NCBI GenBank assembly: GCA_036505615.1 | Contig: DASXTB010000409.1 | Span: 16,199-80,198, forward strand | Length of the DNA: 64,000 nt | Direction of reading: 5' to 3' | DNA from: DASXTB01 sp036505615 | GTDB taxonomy: Bacteria; Acidobacteriota; UBA6911; JACQSX01 | Part shown: one piece after another, positions 1 through 8,757 of the stretch | Layout of the letters: each line of letters starts with the position of its first letter | Numbering within the stretch: the stretch's first letter is position 1 | Notes under the pieces: model-generated | Database searches by the model: none | Seen by the model: the letters and a program-made list of their open reading frames with translations, nothing else | What the model was told of the DNA's origin: nothing | Program-made: the position numbers and the translations under genes

Positions 1-955
1 TCATGCGCGCGTACATTTCGACGCGAATCGGTTTGAAGTACTGGAACTTGCCATCGGTTCCGCGGATGATTTCTCCGTAGAGGATTTGACTGCGCGGAAA
101 GCGCCAGCGGATCATGTCGCGCTGGTCTTTGTTGAAGCGGAGCCCGCCTATGCTGAGCCAGGCGATCTCTTGCGGGGTGAATCGGTCAAATAGTGCGTCG
201 ACCAGCGCGTGATAATCCGCCTGCCAGTTCTGGTAGTGCACCATCGGATCAAAATGGAATCCGAGGCGATAGCCGTGATCGGCGCAGCGCCTCGCCGCTT
301 CGAGTTTTTCTTCCAGAGTCGCCGTCTTCCATTCCTCATGCGAGGTGACAAAAGGTGTGTTGATCGACCATGAAACCACAGTGTTGCGGTTGGACTCGAT
401 TTGCAGGAGGTTTTCAATGTTGTTTGTCTTGGTCTTCAACTCCAAAATGGCATTTTTGCGGCCGCCGAAAAACGGAACCATCCACTTGGAAATCCCGGTC
501 AGATGGTCCAACCCCAGCGAGTCGGAGAGTTCACCCGTGCCGACTCGATATACTCCCTGAGGATTCTGCGAAAAAGCGTCATCCAGTTGCTCCAGCAGCT
601 CAGGCACGTTCACGTAAACTCGCATGAAAGGGTTGTTCAGATATGCCTGCAGAATGCAGTAGGTGCACTCAAGGTGGCAGTTGGTCGCATAGGTGACGGT
701 GAAGTAATTGCAACTGACATGGCTGGCCGTGCAGCCAGGGCACAGTTTAAGGAATTTTCCCTGTTGGCGCGTCAACACCAGCTGTTTTTTACCGCTGGTG
801 AGCGTGGTATCGCTGGCATAAAGTGCTTCCAGCTCTTCCCGAGAGCGAAAGTAGACCACCGGCACACCAGCGGCCTGCTGCAGCGTGTAGCGTGTAATCG
901 GCTCTTCGACGACAGCCGGATCAACGTAGATTTTTTCGGGCTTGTATTGTTTCAT
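1..955 (-). CDS. Spore photoproduct lyase-family radical SAM protein, 3' end outside window
   Basis: 318 codons are visible from an ATG at 955; the C-terminus runs off the window. Residues 93-100 read CHLECTYC, the C-x3-C-x2-C [4Fe-4S]/SAM signature with the spacing of spore photoproduct lyase (SPL). It is followed by YLNNPFMRVYVNV and later by SDSLGLDHL and GFHFDPMVHY, all recognisable from SPL. SPL reverses the thymine dimer of UV-damaged spore DNA by radical chemistry. From a remembered alignment, the hydrogen-donating cysteine of Bacillus SPL (about C141, in a SCTSD context) is replaced here by Glu142 (GTGELSD), so the standard repair reaction is doubtful. It lies 154 bp downstream of a co-directional ParB-domain gene, probably as a unit. 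Family membership is firm; substrate is unknown. Confidence 0.82.
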   Translation of the reverse strand, partial: MKQYKPEKIYVDPAVVEEPITRYTLQQAAGVPVVYFRSREELEALYASDTTLTSGKKQLVLTRQQGKFLKLCPGCTASHVSCNYFTVTYATNCHLECTYCILQAYLNNPFMRVYVNVPELLEQLDDAFSQNPQGVYRVGTGELSDSLGLDHLTGISKWMVPFFGGRKNAILELKTKTNNIENLLQIESNRNTVVSWSINTPFVTSHEEWKTATLEEKLEAARRCADHGYRLGFHFDPMVHYQNWQADYHALVDALFDRFTPQEIAWLSIGGLRFNKDQRDMIRWRFPRSQILYGEIIRGTDGKFQYFKPIRVEMYARM

Positions 956-1030
956 ACACTTCAGTTTCAGTCTGAGGTTTCAAATTTCAGGTATACGGGC
1001 CTGTTGCCCAAAACAATGGCCACGCCAGTC

Positions 1031-1090
1031 TGTAGGGGCGGTTCGTGAACCGGTCCGTCGGAGCATTTCGATTTCGTTGCAAGACGGCGA
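1031..1090. repeat. Dispersed palindromic repeat, TAGGGGCGG family, copy 1
   Basis: It begins TGTAGGGGCGGTTCGTGAAC, then GTCGGAGCATTTCG and GTTGCAAGACGGCGA. The same order of words recurs at 53833-53910, where the element is closed by GCCGCCCCTACA, and a diverged form lies at 63351-63431. It sits between the ParB-domain gene and the SPL-like gene. Confidence 0.6.
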
Positions 1091-1109
1091 CAAATTCGGA
1101 ACTTCAAAC

Positions 1110-2048
1110 TTATATCAATTTCAAAATCGCCTCTAATTCCGGCATTGCCGCAATCTCAAGCAGTTTGCGCGAATAACGCTCCAGTTCCTCTCGACTCTGA
1201 AACGGGAAACTGATCTTATATCGATTCTCCTCAAAATAAGCAGGAGCCGTCAGCTGGATCTGACCGGGAAGGCGAAAGCGCGCCTTGTTGTCTTCAAACT
1301 GCCGCTGCACTTCGGTCAGTCGCGGGAAACGGCGGGCGTTTAGCCAGTCCTGCCAGGCATCATAAACGTGCAAGGGATTTTCCCGCGAGCGAACTCTTTC
1401 CAACTCTTTGATCAGTTCCAATTTCTCTATGCTGCAGATGCGCGTCACTTCTTCCATTAGATCGAGCAGCTCCCGTTGCTTGTTGGCTCCCAGCTTCAGC
1501 GAAATGAACCACTCTCCAATCTGATTCTCGTGCGGTGTCCAGGCGCAGAGGCGATGGGCTGTGTACAGGTAGATTTGTCCGCGAGCCACGCGCAACTGTA
1601 TTTCTTCGGGCAGTGTTAGAAGTGCGCTCAACTGCTGCACGACCAATTGATTGAACTTGATGCCAAGCAGTGGAAACAGGCTCTGCGCCAACTCCTCTCT
1701 TGACCAGCCGTTGAGGGTAAATTTCTCAATGCCGCGGGCACGCTCCACGTCATTCAGCGGCCCGTGGCTGAGACGCTCCAGAAACCCTAACAACACCGTC
1801 TGCTTGCGGTCGTATCCCCGGCACACCATAGCGGGTACCGCCGTCGCACCGGCTGTCCGGGCGGTCTGAAGGCGCCGAAAACCGCAGACGATCCGGTATT
1901 CTTCTCCCTCAGCATGCAGAAACAACGGCTGCACAATCCCAAATTCTTTCACCCCTTGGATTGGGTGCGGATCCGGATGGAAGGAGACTCGAAAAAGTTC
2001 GTCGGGCAGGATCTTCTGAATGGAGACACTCTCAAGATTTTGGGTCAC
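1110..2048 (-). CDS. ParB N-terminal-domain protein (non-chromosomal ParB paralogue)
   Basis: 312 residues from a GTG start at 2048. The N-terminal ~110 residues carry the ParB/sulfiredoxin-like fold: HPIQGVKEFGIVQPLFL (box I region) and CGFRRLQTARTAG, equivalent to the ParB GERRxRA box. Residues ~115-150 (EELAQSLFPLLGIKFNQLVV) resemble the ParB helix-turn-helix region. The remaining half is charged and helical with no motif I recognise. It lacks the neighbouring ParA expected of a segregation system. It sits directly upstream of the SPL-like gene on the same strand; I recall ParB-domain proteins beside SPL-like genes in other bacteria and infer a functional pair. It may be a CTP-dependent DNA clamp or a regulator of its neighbour. 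Confidence 0.75.
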   Translation of the reverse strand: MTQNLESVSIQKILPDELFRVSFHPDPHPIQGVKEFGIVQPLFLHAEGEEYRIVCGFRRLQTARTAGATAVPAMVCRGYDRKQTVLLGFLERLSHGPLNDVERARGIEKFTLNGWSREELAQSLFPLLGIKFNQLVVQQLSALLTLPEEIQLRVARGQIYLYTAHRLCAWTPHENQIGEWFISLKLGANKQRELLDLMEEVTRICSIEKLELIKELERVRSRENPLHVYDAWQDWLNARRFPRLTEVQRQFEDNKARFRLPGQIQLTAPAYFEENRYKISFPFQSREELERYSRKLLEIAAMPELEAILKLI

Positions 2049-2064
2049 AGCGTCGATTATAGCG

Positions 2065-2398
2065 CAGTACCCAGTTCGTAGTTGCCAGTTGCCAGTTACC
2101 AGTTCCCAGTGGTCTATCTTAGTGCCGGATCGGCAACTGATGTCCAGTGCCCAGTGTTCTAGAGCCCAGCGTCCCGTTACCAGTGGCCAGTGGCCAGTTG
2201 CCAGTTCCTGGTTTCATCCTCTGGTTACTGGTGGACGATCCGGCAATAAGATCAACGACTAGGAACTGCCAACTAGCCACTGGCAGCCCGGCGCTGGGCT
2301 CTGGAACGCTGGGTACTGGACATCAGTGGCCAATCCGGCACTAAGATGGGCCACTGGGAACTGGTAACTGGCAACTGGCAACTGGACACTGGGTACTG
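2065..2398. repeat. 334-bp fold-back of CCAGTTG heptamers
   Basis: The left arm begins CAGTACCCAGTTCG and runs as heptamers (CCAGTTG, CCAGTTG, CCAGTTA, CCAGTTC). The right arm ends ACTGGACACTGGGTACTG, its reverse complement. Complementarity continues inward through ATCTTAGTGCCGGAT/ATCCGGCACTAAGAT and CCAGTTCCT/AGGAACTGCC, so each arm is about 150-165 bp with a short centre. This fills the 444-bp gap before the helicase gene; I see no gene in it. Confidence 0.9.
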
Positions 2399-2492
2399 AG
2401 GTTTTAAAGTTGAAAAAAAGATCCAGAGACGCCAAGATCGAATCTTGAAAATTTTGAGTCGCAAATTAACGGATTCCCCAGTTGTGTAATTA

Positions 2493-4796
2493 ATGGCAAA
2501 GACATCTCTTCTCGAAAACCTGAATCAACGTCAGCGCGAGGCCGTCGAGCACGTACAAGGACCCCTTTTGATCCTGGCTGGCGCCGGCAGCGGCAAAACC
2601 CGCACCATTACCTTCCGGATCGCTTACCTGATTGAACAGGGTTGCTCACAGCCCGAAAACATCCTTGCCGTCACCTTCACCAACAAGGCTGCATCCGAGA
2701 TGAAGGCGCGGGTGAGGCAGTTGCTCAGCGAACGGAGCGGTAATCCCCTGGTCTCCACCTTTCACTCGTTCGCCGTAAGGATTCTGCGGCGGTACATCGA
2801 TCGCCTCGGATACAGGCGCGACTTTACGATTTATGACGCAGACGACTCCAAAGCTGCTGTCAAATCAATCCTGAAAGGACAACGGGTCGATGAAACTTTG
2901 CTCTCGCACCGTAAGGTCCATTCCATGATCAGTTATGCGAAGAATCATTCCATCGGCCCCAAGCAATATCTTGAAAAAGCTTCGAACGGCGAGATGGAGA
3001 TGGTTGGCAACGCCTATGCTGCCTACCAGGAATCACTTAAAGAATCCAATGCGGTCGATTTTGACGACTTGATTCTGCTTACGTCGCGCCTCTTGCGGGA
3101 GCATCCCGATCTGCTCGAGCACTACAATCGCTGGTACCGCTTCATGATGGTCGACGAATATCAGGATACCAACCACCCTCAGTACGACCTGATCAAGCTG
3201 ATGACCACCTACCATGACAACATCTGTGTGGTAGGCGACGAAGACCAGTCGATTTACCGCTTCCGGGGCGCGGATATTCGTAACATCCTGAGCTTTGAGA
3301 AAGACTTTCCTGGAACACGGGTGATCAAGCTGGAACAAAACTACCGTTCTACCCAGACGATTTTGGACGCCGCCGGCGCTGTCGTCAGCCAAAACGTCCA
3401 GCGTAAGGGCAAGGTCCTTTGGACCGAGAATCCCCCCGGGGAAAAAATCGAGCTGTTTGAGGCGGACGACGCACAGGAGGAAGCAGAATTCGTAACGCGG
3501 GAAATCGAGTACCACCTCGATTCCGATCGAGAGACGCGAGTGGCCGTTTTATACCGCACTAACTTCCAGTCCCGCCAGTTTGAAGAGGCGCTGCGCCGGC
3601 GGGGTTTGAGATACAACATTGTGGGAAGCGTGGGTTTTTACGCCAGGGCTGAGATCAAAGACCTGATCGCCTATTTGAAAGTACTGCTGAACCCGAACGA
3701 CGCGATTATGCTCACGCGCATTATCAATGCTCCCGCCCGAGGTCTCGGGAAGGCGACAATGGATCGGCTGGGTCAGCTCGCCTTCCAGAACCGTATTTCC
3801 ATATGGGAAGCTCTACAAAAAGCTCTACAGGAAGATCTATTCAGCGCTCGTACCCTCGCAGCACTAAACCGTTTCAGCAACTTAATTCAACTTCTGCAGT
3901 CAAAAATGGCATCCGCCTCTCTGGGAGATTTACTGGAGATGATCGCCGCCCAGAGCGGCTACATCGAAGCGCTGCGGAGTGAAAATACGGATGAAGCGCA
4001 GAACCGGATCCTAAATATCATGGAATTGATCAATGCTGCTCGGGAGGCGCAGCGCGGCGGGCAAACAGTGCAGGAATTTCTGGACCACGCGGCGCTGGTT
4101 TCAGATACCGACGACCTGGACAGCCAAGCCCGAATCGTCTTGCTCACTATGCACAACGCCAAAGGCCTGGAATTCCCCATCGTTTTTGTCGCCGGGTGCG
4201 AGGAAGGCCTGTTTCCCCACATCCGGTCTAACGAAACCACCGAGGACCTGGAAGAGGAACGCCGGCTTTGTTACGTGGCAATGACGCGGGCAAAACGGAA
4301 GCTGTACGTAACTTACTCTCGCTTGCGGCGCTTTTATGGTGGAGATATTCCAGGCATGGTACAAGCCTCACGGTTCATTTCCGAAATACCGCCCCAGTTG
4401 CTGGAATTGAGGAGTCCGACCCTTGGCTTGAGCGACAGTATTCCGTCTGAACGATTTGCTTCACGGGGCATCTTTCCCAAGTCGGGGGTTACCCGGCCTC
4501 GCGAGGTCATGTCGCGTTCGGCTCGAAGTTATGGCGGTCCCACGCACAATACGCCGGACGCCGTACGAAAGTTCCTCCAGCAGCGCCAGGCGGCCGTCCC
4601 CGCCGGCCCTGAGCCGCAGCGGCCGGCACGCGGGTCCACAATGAAACCGGGCACCCAAGTGCGGCATGAAAAGTACGGTGTCGGGGTAGTGGTCGATCGG
4701 GAACAAGCGGGCGATGATTTCAAGATCACCGTGAGCTTTGCCGGTTGGGGAACGAAAAAACTAATGGAGCGTTATGCGAAGTTGAAGAAAGTGTGA
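2493..4796 (+). CDS. pcrA: UvrD/PcrA-type superfamily 1 ATP-dependent DNA helicase
   Basis: 767 residues, typical length. Walker A is AGAGSGKT at residues 29-36; Walker B is VDEYQDTN near 220, followed by DEDQSIYRFRGAD (motif III). Later motifs include QNYRST (IV), LTMHNAKGLEFP (V) and CYVAMTRAKRKL (VI). The C-terminal ~50 residues (GTQVRHEKYGVGVVV ... KKLMERYAKLKK) are the Tudor-like RNA-polymerase-contacting tail of PcrA/UvrD. The enzyme unwinds DNA 3'-5' in excision repair and conflict resolution. Start is the ATG at 2493; no strong ribosome site is visible, and a fold-back array lies immediately upstream. No partner gene sits nearby. Whether it is better called uvrD or pcrA cannot be decided from sequence alone. 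Confidence 0.95.
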   Translation: MAKTSLLENLNQRQREAVEHVQGPLLILAGAGSGKTRTITFRIAYLIEQGCSQPENILAVTFTNKAASEMKARVRQLLSERSGNPLVSTFHSFAVRILRRYIDRLGYRRDFTIYDADDSKAAVKSILKGQRVDETLLSHRKVHSMISYAKNHSIGPKQYLEKASNGEMEMVGNAYAAYQESLKESNAVDFDDLILLTSRLLREHPDLLEHYNRWYRFMMVDEYQDTNHPQYDLIKLMTTYHDNICVVGDEDQSIYRFRGADIRNILSFEKDFPGTRVIKLEQNYRSTQTILDAAGAVVSQNVQRKGKVLWTENPPGEKIELFEADDAQEEAEFVTREIEYHLDSDRETRVAVLYRTNFQSRQFEEALRRRGLRYNIVGSVGFYARAEIKDLIAYLKVLLNPNDAIMLTRIINAPARGLGKATMDRLGQLAFQNRISIWEALQKALQEDLFSARTLAALNRFSNLIQLLQSKMASASLGDLLEMIAAQSGYIEALRSENTDEAQNRILNIMELINAAREAQRGGQTVQEFLDHAALVSDTDDLDSQARIVLLTMHNAKGLEFPIVFVAGCEEGLFPHIRSNETTEDLEEERRLCYVAMTRAKRKLYVTYSRLRRFYGGDIPGMVQASRFISEIPPQLLELRSPTLGLSDSIPSERFASRGIFPKSGVTRPREVMSRSARSYGGPTHNTPDAVRKFLQQRQAAVPAGPEPQRPARGSTMKPGTQVRHEKYGVGVVVDREQAGDDFKITVSFAGWGTKKLMERYAKLKKV

Positions 4797-4810
4797 TCGA
4801 ACTGAAACTG

Positions 4811-5000
4811 AAGGTCGAAAGTCGAAAGTCGAAAGTCGAGGTCGAAAGTCGAGGTCGAAAGTCGGACGTCGAAAGTCGAATGCTATCGACTCGCTCACCT
4901 TTTGAATGGCAAACCTGAAGACCGGCTGACTTGCGACCTGCGACTTTCGATCTTCGACTTTCAACCTTCGACTTTCGACAGGACCTGCGACTTGCGACCT
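4811..5000. repeat. Fold-back array of GTCGAAA heptamers
   Basis: The left arm (4811-4888) repeats GTCGAAA with GTCGAG variants. The right arm (about 4930-5000) repeats CGACTTTCGATCTTCGACTT and TGCGACC words, its reverse complement. It fills the space between the helicase and permease genes and stops 17 bp before the permease start. Confidence 0.9.
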
Positions 5001-5016
5001 TTTAAAAGGACCCTCC

Positions 5017-6906
5017 ATGAAGAACATCCTGTTTAAGAGAAAGAACCCCGACCAGTTGATCAGCGATTCCGAAATGCCGGAAAGAAGGATGAAGCGATCC
5101 CTTTCGGCCTTCGATCTGACTGCTTTGGGTGTGGGAGCTACCGTGGGCGCAGGAATCTTCGCACTTACTGGAACGGCGGCAGCGGGAAAGACAACCGTCG
5201 GCGCTCCGCCGGCCTTCGTTGATACACCGGTGCTTAACTTTATTCTGCAACGGTTCACGGGCGGATCGCTCGAATTGGGCAGGCTGGGCGCTGGACCGGC
5301 CATTACGATTTCCTTTCTAGTCGCCGCGCTGGCCTGTGCCCTGGCAGCGCTCTGCTATGCCGAGCTGGCGGCGATGATCCCCGTCTCGGGCAGCGCCTAC
5401 ACGTACGCCTATGCGACGCTGGGAGAAATGATTGCATGGATCATCGGCTGGGATTTGGTTCTCGAGTATGCTGTGGGGAACATCGCGGTGGCCACAAGCT
5501 GGTCCGGATTTTTTGTTGAGCTTGCCTACAATACGCTGGGGGCCAAATTTCCGCTTTGGCTGGTGGCCGATTTCAAGACGGCCGAAGGCAAGCTGGCCGA
5601 GGGCGGGTCAAGCCTGCAGATGTTCTCATCTAGTACACTCCCGGTTGTCTTTGGGCATCATCTGGCCTTCAACATTCCTGCCTTCATCATCGTGGCTCTG
5701 CTGACTGCGCTTCTCATCTACGGGATCAAGGAGAGCGCCACCGCCAACACCGTCGCAGTGGCGGTAAAAGTCTGCATTGTGATTTTCTTTATCGCGTATG
5801 GCGCCTCTTATATTTCCCCGCGAAACTGGATACCGTTTGCACCTAACGGTTTTCTGGGAGTGATGGGAGGCGCCGCCATAGTTTTCTTTGCTTTCATTGG
5901 CTTTGATGCTGTCTCCACCACGGCCGAGGAGGCACGCAATCCCCAACGGGACATGCCGATCGGGATGATTGCTTCGCTGGCCATTACCACTGTGCTCTAC
6001 ATTGGCGTTTCTCTGGTCGTCACCGGGATGCTGCACTGGCCACAATTGGACGATCCGGCGCCAGTAGCGAAGGCTCTCCGCGAGGCGGGCGGCGCTCGGT
6101 GGGCTCAGGCCTTCGTGAGCGCCGGCGCGCTGGCCGGGCTGACCTCGGTATTGCTGGTATTCCAGCTGGGGCAGCCACGCATCTTCATGGCCATGGCCCG
6201 CGACGGTCTGTTGCCGCGTTATTTTTCCAAAGTCCATCAACGATTCCGCACTCCTCATGTCACCACCTTCTGGACCGGAGTTTTTGTCGCTGTTCCGGCT
6301 CTGTTCATCGACATCGGTTCGGCAGCCGAATTGACCAATATCGGCACACTGTTTGCGTTCATCCTGGTGTGCGCCGGCGTCATCGCGCTGCGCAAGACGG
6401 ATCCTGGCCGGGTGCGACCTTTCAGGACTCCAATGGTTCCATTGATACCGCTGCTTGGAATTCTGATGTGTGTGGTCCTCATGCTCAGCCTGCCGATTTT
6501 GACATGGATGCGTTTCTACGGATGGCTGCGGATTGGATTAATGATTTATATCGGATTTGGACTAACGCACAGCGTGATGATCGGGGATGAGAAGGACCGG
6601 GAGAGGACACGTTGGGCCAGCTCTTCCACTGCGGCGATGCTGGGGATTGGAGCATTTTGCATCGATGTGCTGGTGGCGATGCTCGTGTCTATCTACCATC
6701 CCGAATTCATCCATACTGTGGAATTTCTGGCCTTTGGTTTCTTGCTGATTTTTTGCAATCTGGTGCACGCCCGGCTGGCCGTGTCGCGTACGCGCGGAGT
6801 TCCGGATACCGCTGCAACTGGAGGAAGAAACAGGACCGTCGGCATTTCTCTGGCTGTTCTTTCTTCTCTCGCCCTGGTGGTGCTTATAGTTCGGTACATA
6901 CGGTAA
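5017..6906 (+). CDS. APC-superfamily amino acid permease (cationic amino acid transporter type)
   Basis: 629 residues with about 13-14 hydrophobic segments. The N-terminus has LTALGVGATVGAGIFALTG, the glycine-rich helix-1 substrate-binding motif of APC transporters, then AALCYAELAAMIPVSGSAYT, the conserved loop/helix-3 region, and FFAFIGFDAVSTTAEEARNP (helix 6-7). Length and the late hydrophobic segments match the CAT/YfnA branch, which moves amino acids across the inner membrane; the substrate cannot be read from sequence. Start ATG 5017 follows AAAAGGACC at a reasonable Shine-Dalgarno distance. A GTCGAAA array lies upstream and a CATCGGT array begins 3 bp after the stop, so it is probably transcribed alone. 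Confidence 0.88.
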   Translation: MKNILFKRKNPDQLISDSEMPERRMKRSLSAFDLTALGVGATVGAGIFALTGTAAAGKTTVGAPPAFVDTPVLNFILQRFTGGSLELGRLGAGPAITISFLVAALACALAALCYAELAAMIPVSGSAYTYAYATLGEMIAWIIGWDLVLEYAVGNIAVATSWSGFFVELAYNTLGAKFPLWLVADFKTAEGKLAEGGSSLQMFSSSTLPVVFGHHLAFNIPAFIIVALLTALLIYGIKESATANTVAVAVKVCIVIFFIAYGASYISPRNWIPFAPNGFLGVMGGAAIVFFAFIGFDAVSTTAEEARNPQRDMPIGMIASLAITTVLYIGVSLVVTGMLHWPQLDDPAPVAKALREAGGARWAQAFVSAGALAGLTSVLLVFQLGQPRIFMAMARDGLLPRYFSKVHQRFRTPHVTTFWTGVFVAVPALFIDIGSAAELTNIGTLFAFILVCAGVIALRKTDPGRVRPFRTPMVPLIPLLGILMCVVLMLSLPILTWMRFYGWLRIGLMIYIGFGLTHSVMIGDEKDRERTRWASSSTAAMLGIGAFCIDVLVAMLVSIYHPEFIHTVEFLAFGFLLIFCNLVHARLAVSRTRGVPDTAATGGRNRTVGISLAVLSSLALVVLIVRYIR

Positions 6907-6908
6907 TA

Positions 6909-7240
6909 AGCCAGCTATCAGCCATCAGTCATCGGTCATCGGTCATCGGTAGTCAGTCATTGGTAGTCCTCTCATCGGTCATTAGCTTCCGTGAGCAACT
7001 GGACCAGGGATCTGATTTATTTTCAAAAATTGCTTCGCAAATTTTCAGCTGGAGGAGTTATGTAAAGCGGAGACTTGGCAAATTAGACCAGGAATTGCGT
7101 ATGTTTCTCCGCTTGATCAACGGCTACGTCCGATCGATAGGAGACCGATGACTGATGACCGATGACCGATGACTGATAACCGATGACTGATGGCTGATGG
7201 CCGATGACCAATGACCGATTAACGATGACTGATGACCGAC
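6909..7240. repeat. Fold-back array of CATCGGT/GATGACC heptamers around a 160-bp core
   Basis: The left arm (6909-6982) reads CATCAGT, CATCGGT, CATCGGT, CATCGGT, AGTCAGT. The right arm (7142-7240) reads GATGACT, GATGACC, GATGACC, GATGACT, GATAACC and onward. The 160-bp core between them has no convincing gene. The right arm overlaps the last codons of the minus-strand propeller gene, whose C-terminus (SSVISHR) is array-encoded. Confidence 0.9.
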
Positions 7241-8241
7241 GACGCAGAATCGGTCTGCAGGCGTTCCAGTATGGAAATGGTTCTGGACCCGCGGTTACAG
7301 ACAAAAACGTAGGCGTTGTCGCGGCTCACATGCACTGCAGCTGGTTTGACGCCGACTGCAACTTGCTCCAGCTCGGTAAATGACTCCAGGTCGAAGATTG
7401 CAACTTTGCCTTCCAGACCGTTTGTCACGTACAGATACTTGCCGTCGCCGCTAATCTCCATTGCAGTCGGGCCACTTCCGGTCGAGATGTGTTTGGTTTC
7501 TTTCTCTTCGTCCAGGGAAATCCGCACTACACTGTTGCGAGGTCCAAGCGCGAACAACCAGCGCTCCTGAGGATCGACAACCAGCGGTGTGTCCCTTGCC
7601 GTAACAACATTGAACGTACGGATCACCTTTTTTAGCGTCATATCAACGACGGCTATCTGTTGCATACCCACCGCAACGTAAGCTTGACCTCTCTGCGTCG
7701 CTACGGCCAAGCCCGCGATTGGAGAGTTAAACTCTACTTCCTTGATGGGACGGTATGTAAAGGGGCTGAGAAAGGCGAGCTTCTGATGACGGGCCAGAAG
7801 CACCAAGACCTCACGCTGGTATTGTCCGAAAAAGGTCGGTCCCCCGCCCAGTGGGATGCTGCGGGTAAAGCGGTTTCCATAAAGATCGATCAAGGAGATT
7901 TTGCGGCCGCTCCAGTGTCCGATCAGAGCAAGCTTGTCTCCCGGCAACACGTGAATAAACAGCAGTGAACCATCCAGCCGAAGACGGCTTGTCACCCTGC
8001 CCAACCTCAAGTCGTAAAATAGTACTTGATCATCTCCTGTAGTAATAACCAACTTCCGGTTATCGGGCGTCACCCAGCTGGCAATCGGAACTGATTCCAA
8101 CTTTACTGTCGTGAAAAGACGATGAGTCTGCTGCGCGTTGGCAATGGACCAAAGTGCGAAGCTGGCAAGAAAGAATGAGGCTGGACCGTTGAATTTCGGT
8201 TTTCTGCGCAAGTCTTTCCCCTGGCAATCGTCGTCAGTCAT
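7219..8241 (-). CDS. Exported YVTN/YncE-type beta-propeller protein
   Basis: 340 residues from an ATG at 8241. A longer reading from 8316 would be encoded by the CACGNN repeat and is rejected. Residues ~15-37 (FFLASFALWSIANAQ) form a signal peptide. The body has seven-bladed propeller repeats: DDQVLFYDLRLGRVTSRL, MEISGDGKYLYVTNGLEGKV, VHVSRDNAYVFVCNRGSRT, the ~40-residue YVTN pattern. Such proteins act in the periplasm or outside the cell; role here unknown. Both ends touch repeats: the start (ATGACTGACGACG) resembles the array words, and the stop and last ~10 codons lie inside the GATGACC array. That suggests the original C-terminus was replaced. Confidence 0.78.
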   Translation of the reverse strand: MTDDDCQGKDLRRKPKFNGPASFFLASFALWSIANAQQTHRLFTTVKLESVPIASWVTPDNRKLVITTGDDQVLFYDLRLGRVTSRLRLDGSLLFIHVLPGDKLALIGHWSGRKISLIDLYGNRFTRSIPLGGGPTFFGQYQREVLVLLARHQKLAFLSPFTYRPIKEVEFNSPIAGLAVATQRGQAYVAVGMQQIAVVDMTLKKVIRTFNVVTARDTPLVVDPQERWLFALGPRNSVVRISLDEEKETKHISTGSGPTAMEISGDGKYLYVTNGLEGKVAIFDLESFTELEQVAVGVKPAAVHVSRDNAYVFVCNRGSRTISILERLQTDSASSVISHR

Positions 8242-8252
8242 TCGGCATTGGC

Positions 8253-8366
8253 CGGATAAAAGCCGATCACGACCACGTTCACGAGCAGGTCCACGCCTAC
8301 GCGGACGAAAATACACAATCGCTCACGATTCGACTGGTCGTAGTCGTGGACGTTGACGTGTTAGCG
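8253..8366. repeat. CACGNN hexamer fold-back element, copy 1
   Basis: It contains GACCACGTTCACGAGCAGG, CCTACGCGGACGAAAATAC, CACAATCGCTCACGATTCGA and GTCGTAGTCGTGGACGTTG. It matches, in reverse complement and through the loop, the element at 14732-14870, so this is a dispersed copy rather than a locally formed array. It overlaps the upstream region of the propeller gene. Confidence 0.85.
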
Positions 8367-8430
8367 GGCCGGCAAATCTGGTTTTTTTACCACATTTTCC
8401 CGGCGTATCGCCCCCGCACAGGTCCTCCAA

Positions 8431-8716
8431 AACCCGAAGGGTTTACAGAGTAAAGCCGGCGGCAAAGCCCGCGCCTTTTGCGGGCGACGCCGCCGGTTGG
8501 CCATCCATCCAAGACGATCCGCCCTGAAAGCGCCTAAGAATTTTTCGCAAATTTGAAACCAAGCCCATTTAGTTCTTCGACCCGCTATATCTGTGGCGCT
8601 CAGGCTCTGCGACGCCTTCAGCGTCAGATAGTTTATGGAAACGGTTAACCGGCGGCGACGCCCCGCAAAAACCGCGGGCTCTGCCGCCGGCTATACTCTC
8701 TAAACCCTTCGGGTTT
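8431..8716. repeat. Large inverted repeat of the GTATAGCCGG family
   Basis: The left arm 8431-8500 (AACCCGAAGGGTTTACAGAG, TAAAGCCGGCGGCAAAGC, TTTTGCGGGCGACGCCGCC) pairs with the right arm 8645-8716. Inside each arm is a smaller hairpin with a TTTT-rich loop. Related elements are at 57971-58263 and 63048-63167. The 144-bp centre has no gene I recognise. This accounts for the 8367-8757 gap. Confidence 0.85.
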
Positions 8717-8757
8717 TACCGGCGGCCTCTTACATCCTTAGCTGCGGTTTGCGAACG

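Noticed and set aside
401..1048. 215-codon plus-strand open frame
   Set aside because: It is antisense to the SPL-like gene, whose radical SAM motifs are unambiguous.
6983..7141. Core between the GATGACC arms as a small gene
   Set aside because: Short frames only, no ribosome site and no recognisable product.
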